A DNA stretch of 64,000 nucleotides from Nucisporomicrobium flavum (GTDB taxonomy: Bacteria; Actinomycetota; Actinomycetes; Mycobacteriales; Micromonosporaceae): the NCBI RefSeq assembly GCF_016464385.1, contig NZ_JADMLH010000003.1, positions 633,458 through 697,457 on the forward strand, given 5' to 3'. Both the position numbers and the translations under genes were made by a program. Positions 17,142-25,908 of this stretch are shown here, piece after piece (within the stretch, counting starts at the first letter, position 1; every line of letters begins with the position of its first letter). The notes beneath the pieces are model-generated. The model saw nothing but the letters and a program-made list of their open reading frames with translations, was not told the DNA's origin and made no database searches.

Positions 17142-18220
17142 GCTAGGCCGCCTGACGGTCGGGTCGCGCTCCGGGCTGCCAACGCGCGGGCGTGCTGCAA
17201 CGTGGAGACGAGCGCGAGAGTGGATTCGGCACCTTGGTTCAGATTAGGGCCATCCGGCGTCAATCCGTCATAGCCTCCACCCGTCAGGGGGTCGTACATG
17301 ACGGATCCGGTGTCGTTGTCGCCCAGGAACCAGGCGATCGACCGCAGCAGCGGCGCCTCCCAGGCGTCGTCGCCGGTGACCGCCGCGGCGGTGGCGCAGG
17401 CGTCGGCGGTCGCGGCCACCTCGATGGGCTGCTGGTCGAAGCGGTGCCGCTCGGCGCCGGGCCGCCGGCCGCCCACCGGCACCACCGACAGGTGCCCGTC
17501 GTGCTGCTGCATCCGGCACAGCCAGCCGAGCATCCGCAGCCCGTCGGCGAGCAGCGGCTCGTCGCCGAGCAGGTCACCGGCCTGGATGAGCACCTCGGGC
17601 AGGGCCGGGTTGGCGTACGTCAGCTCGCGCTCGGGCCACACCCACCGCGGGTCGCCGCCGGGCAGCCCGATCACCGTCGCCGCGTCGGCGAGCAGTTGCG
17701 CCGCCTCGCCGGCCCGCGGGTCGGCGCGCAGCACCTCGGCGGCGCCCAGCCCGGCGAACGCCATCGCCCGTGGCCACGGCGAGCGCTGCCGCGCCACGAT
17801 CGAGAACGCCGCCCGGGCCTCCTTGCGGATCCACCCGACGGTGCTGCGGCCCGCGGCCGTGCCGAGCCCCCACACGGCGCGGCCCCACCAGTCGCCGGTG
17901 CTCGGCTCGTCCAGCCAGCGACGGTCGTACGCCAGCCGGTTGCGTACCCGGCCGTCGGGCGCCGTCGCGTGGGTGAGGAACGCCAGGTACCGCTCGGCCA
18001 GCCCGACGACCAGGGCGGTCGGCTGGGGTTCCCGGCAGGCGACCAGCAGCCCCCGGGCCACGTCGTCGACGCAGTATCCGTGCTCCCGCCGCACGATGGC
18101 GTTGCGGGCGTGCTCGAGCAGGCCGGTGTCGTCGGAGAGCCGGGCGATGTGCGACCAGTTCGGCTCCGGCGCGTCGAGCATGGACAGCGGGGGCGGCACC
18201 AGCCGCAGGGTCACGCTCAC
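17138..18220 (-). CDS. Putative alpha/alpha six-hairpin glycosidase-like protein
   Basis: A 360-residue mostly helical protein. Repeating helix-hairpin motifs (HGYCVDDVARGLLVACR, NRLAYDRRWLDEPSTGDWWG, DPRWVWPERELTYANPALPE, FDQQPIEVAATADACATAAA, GGGYDGLTPDGPNLNQGAES) resemble (alpha/alpha)6-barrel glycosidases and epimerases, with conserved DD, E and NQGAES stretches as possible catalytic positions. No CAZy family can be named confidently. It is translationally coupled on both sides by GTGA overlaps with a GT4 and a GH130, so it should act on the same glycan. It could be a hydrolase, phosphorylase partner or structural component. Confidence 0.6.
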   Translation of the reverse strand: MSVTLRLVPPPLSMLDAPEPNWSHIARLSDDTGLLEHARNAIVRREHGYCVDDVARGLLVACREPQPTALVVGLAERYLAFLTHATAPDGRVRNRLAYDRRWLDEPSTGDWWGRAVWGLGTAAGRSTVGWIRKEARAAFSIVARQRSPWPRAMAFAGLGAAEVLRADPRAGEAAQLLADAATVIGLPGGDPRWVWPERELTYANPALPEVLIQAGDLLGDEPLLADGLRMLGWLCRMQQHDGHLSVVPVGGRRPGAERHRFDQQPIEVAATADACATAAAVTGDDAWEAPLLRSIAWFLGDNDTGSVMYDPLTGGGYDGLTPDGPNLNQGAESTLALVSTLQHARALAARSATRPSGGLA

Positions 18221-19368
18221 GCCGGGACGGAGGTGGCTACGGGCGTACGGCCGGCGACGAGCCGCTGCGCGAGGTTGTGGTAGCGGGAGGCCACCGCCGG
18301 CCAGCGCAGGGTGGGTCCGCCGGTGAGCCCGGCGAGCCGGGTGGCCGTCCGGGGCCGCTGCAGCAGGTGCCGGATCGCCGTGGCCATGGCCTGCGGGTCC
18401 TGGTGCGGCACGAGCAGGCCCGGCCCGTCCGCGAGCAGCTCGACGGCGTGCGGGAACTCGGTGGCGACCACGGGCACGCCGGCGCCGACCGCCTCGATGA
18501 GCACGCCCGAGGTGACCTGCTCGGTGGAGTCGTACGGCAGCACCACCACGTCGGCCGAGCGGATCAGCCGGCTCAGCGCGGCCTGGTCGAGGTACACGTC
18601 CTCCCACCGCACCTGGTTCTCGACGCCGAGCTCGGCGGCCAGTTTCCGCAGGGACTCCCGGTAGACGTCGCCGTGCTGCTCGAGCACCTTGGGATGGGTC
18701 CGGCCGGCCACCGTGTACGCGGGCAGCGGGTCCAGGTCGTCGAGCTCGGCGAGTGCCCGCAGCGCCCACTCGATGCCCTTGCCGGGCCCCAGCAGTCCCC
18801 AGGTCAGCAGGTGCGGCACGGCTCCGGTCTCGCGCGGCGCGCTGGAGTGGCTGCCCGCCCCGTGCGGGATGACGGTCACCTTGCGAGGGTCGACCCGGTA
18901 GCCGGCGGTCAGCCGCGTGCGGGCGGTGTCGGTCATGGTGACCACCGCGTCGGCCGTGGCGGCGATGCGTTCCAGCACCGAGCGCTGGGTGGGCGACGGC
19001 GTGCTGAGCACCGTGTGCAGCACCACGATGGTCGGCACCTTCAGTGCGTCCAGCAGGGGGAGCACCTCGTCGCCGTCGACGCCGGGATAGATGCCGTACT
19101 CGTGCTGGACGATCGCGACGTCGAAGCGGTTGAGCGCGGTGGCGGCGGCGGGCCAGCCGCCGGGCGCGTCGGTGTGCCACGTGTGAACTACCCGGGGGGC
19201 CGTGTGGTCGACCTCGAGGCCGCCGCCGGCCGCGTCCGCGGACAGCAGCCGGACCACGCCGCTGCCGGGAGCGCCGCCGGTGAGGTGCGTGGCGAGCGCC
19301 GCATTGAAGGTGGCCAAACCGCATTGGGTCGGGGGATAGGTGCTGAGAAAGCCGTACGTGGCAGGCAT
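18217..19368 (-). CDS. GT4-family glycosyltransferase
   Basis: A 383-residue GT-B glycosyltransferase. The N-terminal domain opens with GFLSTYPPTQCGLATFNAAL, the linker region contains VTVIPHGAG, and the donor-binding domain shows LLTWGLLGPGKGIEWALRAL and the EX7E region in VTSGVLIEAVGAGVPVVATE. It uses a nucleotide-activated sugar, possibly GDP-mannose given the GH130 partner (inference). It is the first gene of a three-gene operon; the ~150 bases upstream contain an AT-richer promoter-like stretch and an 8-base hairpin near 19429-19448. Confidence 0.88.
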   Translation of the reverse strand: MPATYGFLSTYPPTQCGLATFNAALATHLTGGAPGSGVVRLLSADAAGGGLEVDHTAPRVVHTWHTDAPGGWPAAATALNRFDVAIVQHEYGIYPGVDGDEVLPLLDALKVPTIVVLHTVLSTPSPTQRSVLERIAATADAVVTMTDTARTRLTAGYRVDPRKVTVIPHGAGSHSSAPRETGAVPHLLTWGLLGPGKGIEWALRALAELDDLDPLPAYTVAGRTHPKVLEQHGDVYRESLRKLAAELGVENQVRWEDVYLDQAALSRLIRSADVVVLPYDSTEQVTSGVLIEAVGAGVPVVATEFPHAVELLADGPGLLVPHQDPQAMATAIRHLLQRPRTATRLAGLTGGPTLRWPAVASRYHNLAQRLVAGRTPVATSVPA

Positions 19369-19516
19369 GACAGGCCTTTCTGCTCAGGCGGCTGCCTCCC
19401 CGCAGCGCGGACCGGCGCACGCGGACGCGGAGCGTGTGCGCACGCTTCAGCTATTCTGCGGCGAATCCGAAAGAATGCCGCAATTCGGTAATGGGACATT
19501 AACAAGGAAGCTGATT

Positions 19517-20518
19517 TCAACCGACCAGTTCGCGGTAAATCCTCAGGTAGTCCTCGACCATCCGGTCCGCGCCGAAGCGGCTGCGGGCCCGTGCCCGGCA
19601 CGCCGCCCGGTCCAGCCGGCCGATCCCGTCGACCGCGGCCACGGCCTGCTCGACGCCGTCGACGAGGCGGCCGGTGACGCCCTCGTCGACCACCTCCGGC
19701 ATCGAGCCCTTCCGGTACGCGACCACGGGCGTCCCACAGATCATCGACTCCACGACCGACAGCCCGAACGGCTCCGCGAACCGGATCGGGTGCAGCAGCG
19801 CCGCGCAGCCGCCCAGGATGCGCGCGCGGTCCCCGGGCCCGACGGAGCCGAGATAGGACACGCGGTCCCCGTCGATGTGCGGCTCCACCCGCTCGCGGAA
19901 GTACGCCTCGTCCTGCACGATCCCGCACAGGGTCAGCCGCCGGCCGGCCAGCCGGGCGATCTCGATGGCCGCGTGCGTGCCCTTGTCCGGATGGATCCGC
20001 CCGAAGCAGACCAGGTCCTCGCCGCCGCCGGCGGAGAAGGGCAGGCCGTCGACGTCCACGCCGTGGTAGACGGTCGCGACGTAGTCCAGGTCCGGGCAGC
20101 GGTCGGCGTCCGAGATCGAGACGAAGGCCGACCGGGCCCGCCGGTACGCCGGCAGGATGGTCGCCCCGGAGAAGCCGTGCACCGTGGTGAGCATGGGCGC
20201 CCGGCAGTGGCCGGAGAACGCGAGCGGCAGCCAGTCGAGGTGGTTGTGGACGAGGTCGAACTCGCCGGAGCGCTCGAGGGCGTACGCGACGTGCAGCGCC
20301 TCCCACACCCGGCCGTCGATCTCCGGATCCTCCTCGTAGCCGCGCGCGACGACGCCGTCCAGCGTGGCCTTGGTGACGGAGTCGAGCGTGGCGAACAGCG
20401 TCACGTCCACGCCCCGCGCGGTCAGCCCCTCGGCGAGCAGGCTGGTGATCAGTTCCCACGGGCCGTAGTGGACGGGGGGCGTACGCCATGCGACCGGTCC
20501 GAGCAGCGCCACCTTCAT
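19517..20518 (-). CDS. GT4-family glycosyltransferase, second copy
   Basis: A 333-residue GT-B glycosyltransferase: MKVALLGPVAWRTPPVHYGPWE at the acceptor domain, HNHLDWLPLAFSGH and HGFSGATI, VYHGVDVDG in the linker, VCFGRIHPDKGTHAAIEIA and the EX7E segment EPFGLSVVESMICGTPVVAY in the donor domain. The opening resembles actinobacterial GT4 enzymes often found beside trehalose or glucan genes. It lies upstream of, and in the same direction as, the GT4/GH130 operon (148-base gap) and is divergent from the GH13 glucosidase by 60 bases. Confidence 0.88.
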   Translation of the reverse strand: MKVALLGPVAWRTPPVHYGPWELITSLLAEGLTARGVDVTLFATLDSVTKATLDGVVARGYEEDPEIDGRVWEALHVAYALERSGEFDLVHNHLDWLPLAFSGHCRAPMLTTVHGFSGATILPAYRRARSAFVSISDADRCPDLDYVATVYHGVDVDGLPFSAGGGEDLVCFGRIHPDKGTHAAIEIARLAGRRLTLCGIVQDEAYFRERVEPHIDGDRVSYLGSVGPGDRARILGGCAALLHPIRFAEPFGLSVVESMICGTPVVAYRKGSMPEVVDEGVTGRLVDGVEQAVAAVDGIGRLDRAACRARARSRFGADRMVEDYLRIYRELVG

Positions 20519-20578
20519 GATCCTCAGTATGGGTCGTTACCCGTGTTTCGTCCGGGGTTCGCGTGTTAAAGAGGGACC

Positions 20579-22279
20579 ATGGAGAACCCCTGGTGGCATC
20601 GGGCCGTCGTCTATCAGATCTATCCGCGCAGCTTCGCCGACGCCGACGGGGACGGCATGGGCGACCTGCGGGGCATCATCGACCACCTCGACCACATCGC
20701 GGGCCTCGGCGTGGACGTGATCTGGCTGTCGCCCATCTACCGGTCCCCGCAGGACGACAACGGGTACGACATCAGCGACTACCAGGACATCGACCCGGTC
20801 TTCGGCACCCTGGCCGACTTCGACGAGCTGCTCGCCGGCGTGCACGAGCGGGGCATGCGGCTCGTGATGGACCTGGTCGTGAACCACTCCTCGGACGAGC
20901 ACCCCTGGTTCACCGAGAGCAGCTCCGGCACGGACAACCCGAAGCGCGACTGGTACTGGTGGCGGCCCGCCCGCGACGGCATGGAGCCGGGCACCCCGGG
21001 CGCGGAGCCGAACAACTGGGGGTCGGTCTTCGGCGGGTCCGCCTGGGAGTACGACCCCGCCACGCGCGAGTACTACCTGCACCTGTTCAGCCGCAAGCAG
21101 CCCGACCTCAACTGGGAGAACCCCGAGGTCCGCGAGGCCGTGTACGCGATGATGACCTGGTGGCTCGACCGGGGCGTGGACGGCTTCCGGATGGACGTCA
21201 TCAACTTCATCTCCAAGGACCCCGCGCTGCCCGACGGCGCGGTACGGGCGGGTTCGGCGTACGGTGACGGCGGGCCGTCCTTCATCGACGGGCCGCGGAT
21301 GCACGAGTTCCTGCGCGAGATGCACGAGCGCGTCTTCGCCGGGCGGGACAAGATGCTGACCGTCGGGGAGATGCCGGGCGTCACCGTGGCGGAGGCCGTG
21401 CGCTACACCGATCCGGCGCGGCGTGAGGTCGACATGGTCTTCGCCTTCGAGCACGTGGACGTCGACCGCGGCCCCGACCCGTGGACGCTCTACCCGCTGC
21501 AGCTCACCAAGCTCAAGGGCATCTTCGCGCGCTGGCAGGCGGGCCTGGCGGAGGTCGGCTGGAACAGCCTCTACTGGAACAACCACGACCAGCCGCGGGT
21601 GGTCTCCCGCTTCGGCGACGACTCACCGCAGTGGCGGGAGCGTTCGGCCAAGATGCTCGGCGCGGTGCTGCACCTGCACCGCGGGACGCCGTACGTCTAC
21701 CAGGGCGAGGAGCTGGGCATGACCAACGCCCCGTTCGCGTCCATCGCCGACTTCCGCGACATCGAGGCGCTCGGGCACTACGCCCAGGCCGTGGATCACG
21801 AGGGGCGCTCGCCCGAGGACGTGCTGACCGTGCTGCGGGCCCGGGGACGGGACAACGCGCGGACGCCGATGCAGTGGGACGCCTCGCCGCACGCGGGCTT
21901 CACCACCGGCACACCGTGGCTGGCGGTGAACCCCAACCACACGGAGATCAACGCGGCCGCCGCGGCGAAGGACCCGGACAGCGTCTACCACTTCTACCGC
22001 CGGCTGATCGAGCTGCGCCACGAGGACCCGGTCGTGGTGTACGGCGACTTCACCATGCTGCTGCCCGACGACGAGCGCCTGTACGCCTTCACCCGCCGCC
22101 ACGGCGACACCGAGCTGCTGGTGATCGGGAACTTCTCCGGTGAGCCGGCGCGGGCCGGGATCGACGACGCCGGGGCGTGGTCGTCGGCGGAACTGGTGCT
22201 GACGAACGCCCCGGCGCCGGCCGGTCTCGAGCTGGAGCCCTGGCAGGTGGTGGTCTACCGCCGCACGCTCACGCGGTGA
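20579..22279 (+). CDS. GH13 alpha-glucosidase (oligo-1,6-glucosidase type)
   Basis: A 566-residue GH13 enzyme hydrolysing alpha-glucosidic bonds in short oligosaccharides. Conserved regions in order: VVYQIYPRSFADADGDGMGD; DLVVNHSSDEHPWF; GFRMDVIN with nucleophile Asp206; TVGEMPG with acid/base Glu264; WNNHDQPR with Asp337. A C-terminal beta domain follows. No signal peptide, so cytoplasmic. The QPDLNWENPEVR signature is typical of oligo-1,6-glucosidase/alpha-glucosidase/sucrose-isomerase relatives. It is divergent from a GT4 gene, suggesting connected glycan synthesis and turnover. Confidence 0.92.
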   Translation: MENPWWHRAVVYQIYPRSFADADGDGMGDLRGIIDHLDHIAGLGVDVIWLSPIYRSPQDDNGYDISDYQDIDPVFGTLADFDELLAGVHERGMRLVMDLVVNHSSDEHPWFTESSSGTDNPKRDWYWWRPARDGMEPGTPGAEPNNWGSVFGGSAWEYDPATREYYLHLFSRKQPDLNWENPEVREAVYAMMTWWLDRGVDGFRMDVINFISKDPALPDGAVRAGSAYGDGGPSFIDGPRMHEFLREMHERVFAGRDKMLTVGEMPGVTVAEAVRYTDPARREVDMVFAFEHVDVDRGPDPWTLYPLQLTKLKGIFARWQAGLAEVGWNSLYWNNHDQPRVVSRFGDDSPQWRERSAKMLGAVLHLHRGTPYVYQGEELGMTNAPFASIADFRDIEALGHYAQAVDHEGRSPEDVLTVLRARGRDNARTPMQWDASPHAGFTTGTPWLAVNPNHTEINAAAAAKDPDSVYHFYRRLIELRHEDPVVVYGDFTMLLPDDERLYAFTRRHGDTELLVIGNFSGEPARAGIDDAGAWSSAELVLTNAPAPAGLELEPWQVVVYRRTLTR

Positions 22280-22415
22280 TGGTGTCCCACGAGAACGCGA
22301 GCAGGGCGAACGCGGCGCCGAGCAGCGCGAGGGAGACGCCCCGCGTCCCGATCGGCAGCGCGGCCAGCACGAGCAGGATGACCGCGACGATGTAGAAGAA
22401 CGCCTGGATCGACAT
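22269..22415 (-). CDS. Small two-helix membrane protein (48 aa)
   Basis: ATG 22415 gives a 48-residue protein with two hydrophobic helices (FFYIVAVILLVLAALPIG and VSLALLGAAFALLAFSW) linked by a short RG turn. Similar tiny membrane proteins are common in actinobacterial genomes; no function is known. Its end overlaps the convergent glucosidase by 11 bases. Confidence 0.6.
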   Translation of the reverse strand: MSIQAFFYIVAVILLVLAALPIGTRGVSLALLGAAFALLAFSWDTITA

Positions 22416-22475
22416 GAGAGCCTCGAATCTGTGGGGGAGGTGGCGGCGCCGCATGTACCCCTGAATCGAGATCTT

Positions 22476-24086
22476 TCAAACCACCGGCAGCGTGAGCACG
22501 GACGGGTGGTCCGGGCCGTGGTGCACGGTCGTCGTCGTGGCGACCAGGCGGGTGGCGGTCGCGAGCGGCTCCCCGGTGCCGTAGTTGCGGGCATATCGGG
22601 GATGCGCACCGCCGCTGACCTGCAGCCGGATCCGGTGCCCGGCGGCGAAGCGGTGCCCGGCCGCGCCGAGGGGGATGTGCACGACGTCCTCGTCGGCGTG
22701 GTCGGGCGTGAGCCGCACGAAGCCGTCGCACACGTTCGCCGAGCGGCCCTGCGGGTCCACGTCGCACAGGCGCACGAACAGGTCGAAGTGGCCGGTGCTG
22801 CCCGCCGCGTACAGGTCGGCTGAGGGCGTACCCATGATCTCCAGGGCCTCGGGCAACGGCCCGGTGGTGAAGGTCCGCACGTCCGGGCGCGCCTCCAGGC
22901 GCCGGTTGTCGCGCGCGCCGGCCGTGCGCGACTGCAGCTGCCCGGCGAACGAGGGCGTGGGGTCGCGCGGGTCGTAACGGAAGCTCGTCGTGCCGGCGGC
23001 GAGGTCCCCCAGGCGGCCGTCCGGCCGCAGATGGAACCGGGCCGGGGTGCTGAGTGGCGGCCATTCCGGCAGCTCACGCCACTCGTCGCCGATGTGCACC
23101 CGCACCTTTGCGGACCGCTCGCCCCGGCCGAGAAGGTGCACGCGCAGGTGGTCCAGCGCGTCGGCCGTCACCTCGACCCGGCCGCGGTCGAACATGGACG
23201 TGTGGGTCCAGGGGCCGATCATCAGCGTGGGTTCCCGGCCGGCGAGGCGCAGCCGGGCGTACTGCCGCAGGGTCTGGTCGAGCGCGAGGTCGTGCCAGCC
23301 GGTGACCAGGCTGACGGGCGCGGTCATCCGGTCCGCCGCCGGCCCGGCGTCGGCGCCGGCCCAGACCAGATCGTCCGGGTACGGGTGGCTCACCCAGTCC
23401 TCGAACTCCTGCCGCCGCCCCCCGAGCGCGCGCCGGTAGGAGTCGAGCAGCGGCACCCCGCGGACGGCGTGCCGCAGGTGCCGGGTCAGCCGCAGGAGCG
23501 CGCGCAGGTATGCCCCCGGCCCGGCCGCCTGGTGGAAGAACGCCGTCCCGCTGATCAGGGCCAGTTCGAGCCGGAACGTGCAGTGCCCGCCGGGGTGCAT
23601 GCCGTCGTAGAAGTCGTGTACCGCCCCCTGCATGACCGCGGCGCGCCACTCCGGCGGAGGATCCAGCCCGAGCGCCCACTGCACATAGCTCAGGTAACTG
23701 GGACCGATCGTCGCGAATGCGCCCGGGAACCACTCCTGCTTGCGCATCCACTCGACCGTCGCCTGCCCGTCGGCGGCCTCGTTGCGCCACAGGTGGAACA
23801 CGCCGCCGGATCCGCCGGTGCCGCGGGTGCTCTGGATCAGAACCCGGAACCCCTGCTCCGCGAACGCCGTGCCGAACAGCGAGTTCCACGGGAAGCCGCG
23901 GCCGTACGCGCTGCGCACCAGCAGGACGGGGCATTCCTCGTCGGTGACCGGTGCGTAGTGGTCGGTGACGAGGACGCTGCCGTCCGCGGCCGGCACCTCC
24001 AGGCCGGGCTCCCACTCGACGTCGCAGGGGGCGGACGCCCGGGTGCGCCGGCGCATCGCCCGCAGGAAAAATGGCAGTCGCTCCAT
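22476..24086 (-). CDS. CocE/NonD-family hydrolase (X-Pro dipeptidyl-peptidase fold)
   Basis: A 536-residue serine hydrolase of the S15/CocE family. The N-terminal alpha/beta-hydrolase part carries the nucleophile in TIGPSYLSYVQWA, the acid in LVTGWHDLALDQTLRQY and the histidine in MIGPWTHTSM; the C-terminal jelly-roll domain includes HFDLFVRLCDVDPQGRSANV and APHPRYARN-like strands (GAHPRYARNYGTGEP). Such enzymes cleave esters or X-Pro amides. No signal peptide. ATG 24086 follows a GTG at 24089. A TetR gene is divergent 54 bases away and probably represses it. Confidence 0.87.
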   Translation of the reverse strand: MERLPFFLRAMRRRTRASAPCDVEWEPGLEVPAADGSVLVTDHYAPVTDEECPVLLVRSAYGRGFPWNSLFGTAFAEQGFRVLIQSTRGTGGSGGVFHLWRNEAADGQATVEWMRKQEWFPGAFATIGPSYLSYVQWALGLDPPPEWRAAVMQGAVHDFYDGMHPGGHCTFRLELALISGTAFFHQAAGPGAYLRALLRLTRHLRHAVRGVPLLDSYRRALGGRRQEFEDWVSHPYPDDLVWAGADAGPAADRMTAPVSLVTGWHDLALDQTLRQYARLRLAGREPTLMIGPWTHTSMFDRGRVEVTADALDHLRVHLLGRGERSAKVRVHIGDEWRELPEWPPLSTPARFHLRPDGRLGDLAAGTTSFRYDPRDPTPSFAGQLQSRTAGARDNRRLEARPDVRTFTTGPLPEALEIMGTPSADLYAAGSTGHFDLFVRLCDVDPQGRSANVCDGFVRLTPDHADEDVVHIPLGAAGHRFAAGHRIRLQVSGGAHPRYARNYGTGEPLATATRLVATTTTVHHGPDHPSVLTLPVV

Positions 24087-24103
24087 CACCGCGTCCCTTT
24101 CCC

Positions 24104-24114
24104 GTACGTTGTAC
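24104..24114. promoter_or_regulatory. Candidate TetR operator
   Basis: GTAC-GTT-GTAC lies midway in the 53-base gap between the divergent CocE-type hydrolase and TetR genes, beside an AT-rich tract (tgaaaatagcat) that could be a -10 region. The short symmetry makes this a weak call. Confidence 0.3.
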
Positions 24115-24139
24115 TGAAAATAGCATCCCGGAGGTGCCC

Positions 24140-24763
24140 GTGCCCAGAGGCCGCCCGCCCGCGCGTACCCGATCGCAGGTCGTCGCGGCCGCGATCGCCG
24201 TGGCCGACGCGGAGGGCCTGGACGCGCTGACCATGCGCCGGCTGGCCGCCGAACTGGGGGCCGGGCCGATGTCGCTGTACACGTACGTGCGCGACAAGGA
24301 GGAGCTGGTGGACCTGATGGTCGACCAGGTCAGCGAGTTCGACCCGGCGCTGGGCGAGCCGGACCTGCTCGGCCTGCTCGGCTGGCAGCGCGAGCTGATG
24401 CTGCGGCACCCCTGGATGCCCACCGCCCTGGGCAACCGGCGCCTCGGCGGCCCCAACACGCTCGGCTACCTGGAACGCGGGCTGACCGCCCTGGAGCCGA
24501 CCGGCCTGCCGGGCGGAGCGAAGATGGAGATCCTCGCGCTGCTCACCGGCTTCGTCGCCAGCTACGTGACCAACGAGCTCGCCCAGGCGCGCGCCGGGGT
24601 CACCGACTCCGAACGGGTGCAGGAACATGTCGCCGCGCTGCGCGAGGCGGTCGCGAGCGGCGCGTACCCCCGGCTCGCCGCGGTGCTCGCCGAGGGGGGA
24701 GCGGTGGCGCCACCGGCTTTCGAGGACGTCGCCCGGCGCATGATCGCGGGTCTCGTCGGGTAG
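24140..24763 (+). CDS. TetR/AcrR-family transcriptional regulator
   Basis: A 207-residue TetR repressor. The N-terminal helix-turn-helix is VVAAAIAVADAEGLDALTMR followed by RLAAELGAGPMSLYTYVRDK (about residues 15-55); the C-terminal ligand domain is the TetR_C-like type (LLGLLGWQRELMLRHPWMPT). GTG 24140 is chosen because a ggagg site ends 6 bases upstream; GTG 24134 would overlap that site. It is divergent from the CocE-type hydrolase, its likely target, and 9 bases ahead of tspO, with which it may be cotranscribed. Confidence 0.9.
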   Translation: MPRGRPPARTRSQVVAAAIAVADAEGLDALTMRRLAAELGAGPMSLYTYVRDKEELVDLMVDQVSEFDPALGEPDLLGLLGWQRELMLRHPWMPTALGNRRLGGPNTLGYLERGLTALEPTGLPGGAKMEILALLTGFVASYVTNELAQARAGVTDSERVQEHVAALREAVASGAYPRLAAVLAEGGAVAPPAFEDVARRMIAGLVG

Positions 24764-24772
24764 CTGTGGGGG

Positions 24773-25264
24773 ATGAGCAGCCACGTCGCGTACCGGCCCG
24801 GACCCTCGCACCGCTCCTGGTGGGGCCTCGTCCCGTTCGGGCTCGCCGTCGCCGCCGCGGCGCTCATCGGCGGCCTGGGCGTGGCCGGCACGGCCGGCGA
24901 GTACCAGAGCCTCGACCGCCCGTCGTGGGCGCCGCCGTCGTGGCTGTTCGGCCCGGTATGGACCATCCTGTACGCGATGATCGCGGTGGCCGGCTGGCTG
25001 GTCTGGCGCCGCACCGGCTGGACCACGGCGCTCACCGTCTACGCGGTCCAGCTCGTGCTCAACGCGCTCTGGACACCCATCTTCTTCGGCTTCGGCCGGT
25101 ACGGCCTCGCGCTGCTGGACATCGCGCTGCTGTGGCTGCTGATCGGAGCCACCGTGCTGCTGTTCCGCCCGGTGTCGCGGCCCGCCGCCTGGCTGCTCGT
25201 GCCGTACTGGGCGTGGGTCACCTATGCGACGGCGCTCAACGCGGCGATCTGGCACGCCAACTGA
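24773..25264 (+). CDS. TspO/MBR-family membrane protein
   Basis: A 163-residue TspO/peripheral benzodiazepine receptor homologue with five hydrophobic helices and the family motifs SLDRPSWAPPSWLFGPVWTILY and LVLNALWTPIFFGFGRYGLA, then YWAWVTYATALNAAIW. TspO proteins bind porphyrins and other hydrophobic ligands. It lies 9 bases after the TetR stop. Confidence 0.92.
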   Translation: MSSHVAYRPGPSHRSWWGLVPFGLAVAAAALIGGLGVAGTAGEYQSLDRPSWAPPSWLFGPVWTILYAMIAVAGWLVWRRTGWTTALTVYAVQLVLNALWTPIFFGFGRYGLALLDIALLWLLIGATVLLFRPVSRPAAWLLVPYWAWVTYATALNAAIWHAN

Positions 25265-25304
25265 CCCCCGCCTCATGCGCGCCATCCTCGGCGCCCGATG
25301 CTGA

Positions 25305-25321
25305 GAGTCCGCTGAGGACTC
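25305..25321. terminator. Short hairpin downstream of tspO
   Basis: GAGTCC (25305-25310), loop GCTGA, GGACTC (25316-25321) form a perfect 6-bp stem that extends with a 2-base bulge through CTGA/CAG. It lies 40 bases after the tspO stop. No U-run follows, so it may be a weak or I-shaped terminator. The rest of the 215-base gap shows nothing recognisable before the ribosome site of the next gene. Confidence 0.35.
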
Positions 25322-25479
25322 AGCGAGCCGCGGTGGCGGAACCTCCCCACGGCTACGAACCCATGCCTGGCCGGGCGCGGTCGTGCCACCAGTCAACAAG
25401 TAGCCGAGTTGAGTGCGACACTGAACGGCAGGAAGGAACTGCTCCACGCGGAAGGTGCCGACGGAAGGAGTGGAACGAC

Positions 25480-25908
25480 ATGTCGTTCACCAACGAAGAG
25501 ATCGCATATCTTCGATCGCAGCCAGTTCTGCGACTCGCGACTCTTGGCGCCGACGAGCAGCCCGACGTGGTTCCCCTCGCCTTCGAATTCGACGGAGATT
25601 TCTTCTGGGTGGGAGGCTCCGCGCGCTCCGTGCTCGATACCCGCAAGTTCCGCAACGTCCAGGCCGGCAACCAGCGGGTCGCATTCGTGGTCGACGACAT
25701 GGTGTCGTTCGATCCGTTCATCGCCCGTTCGATCCGGGTCTACGGGCGCGCCGAAGGGCCATACGAACGAGTCGGGATCGTGGGGCCAGGCATCTACATG
25801 CGCATCACCCCGAGCATTTCGTGGAGCTGGAACATGACGGGTGAACCCGTCGGCAGCACGTGGTACGAACCGAGGCGGACGATTCACCAGGCGCCAGGAG
25901 ACAAATAG
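25480..25908 (+). CDS. PPOX-class flavin/F420-dependent oxidoreductase
   Basis: A 142-residue split-barrel protein: MSFTNEEIAYLRSQPVLRLA, DEQPDVVPLAFEFDGDFFWVG and TRKFRNVQAGNQRVAFVVDD are the signature of the actinobacterial PPOX class that uses F420 or flavin. A clear ggaaggag ribosome site (25463-25470) precedes ATG 25480. Base composition is visibly lower in GC than the neighbours (about 58-60% by eye) and codons such as CTT, TCA and ATA appear, suggesting recent acquisition. Substrate unknown. The ~145-base spacer to the NUDIX gene downstream has the same low-GC look. Confidence 0.85.
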   Translation: MSFTNEEIAYLRSQPVLRLATLGADEQPDVVPLAFEFDGDFFWVGGSARSVLDTRKFRNVQAGNQRVAFVVDDMVSFDPFIARSIRVYGRAEGPYERVGIVGPGIYMRITPSISWSWNMTGEPVGSTWYEPRRTIHQAPGDK

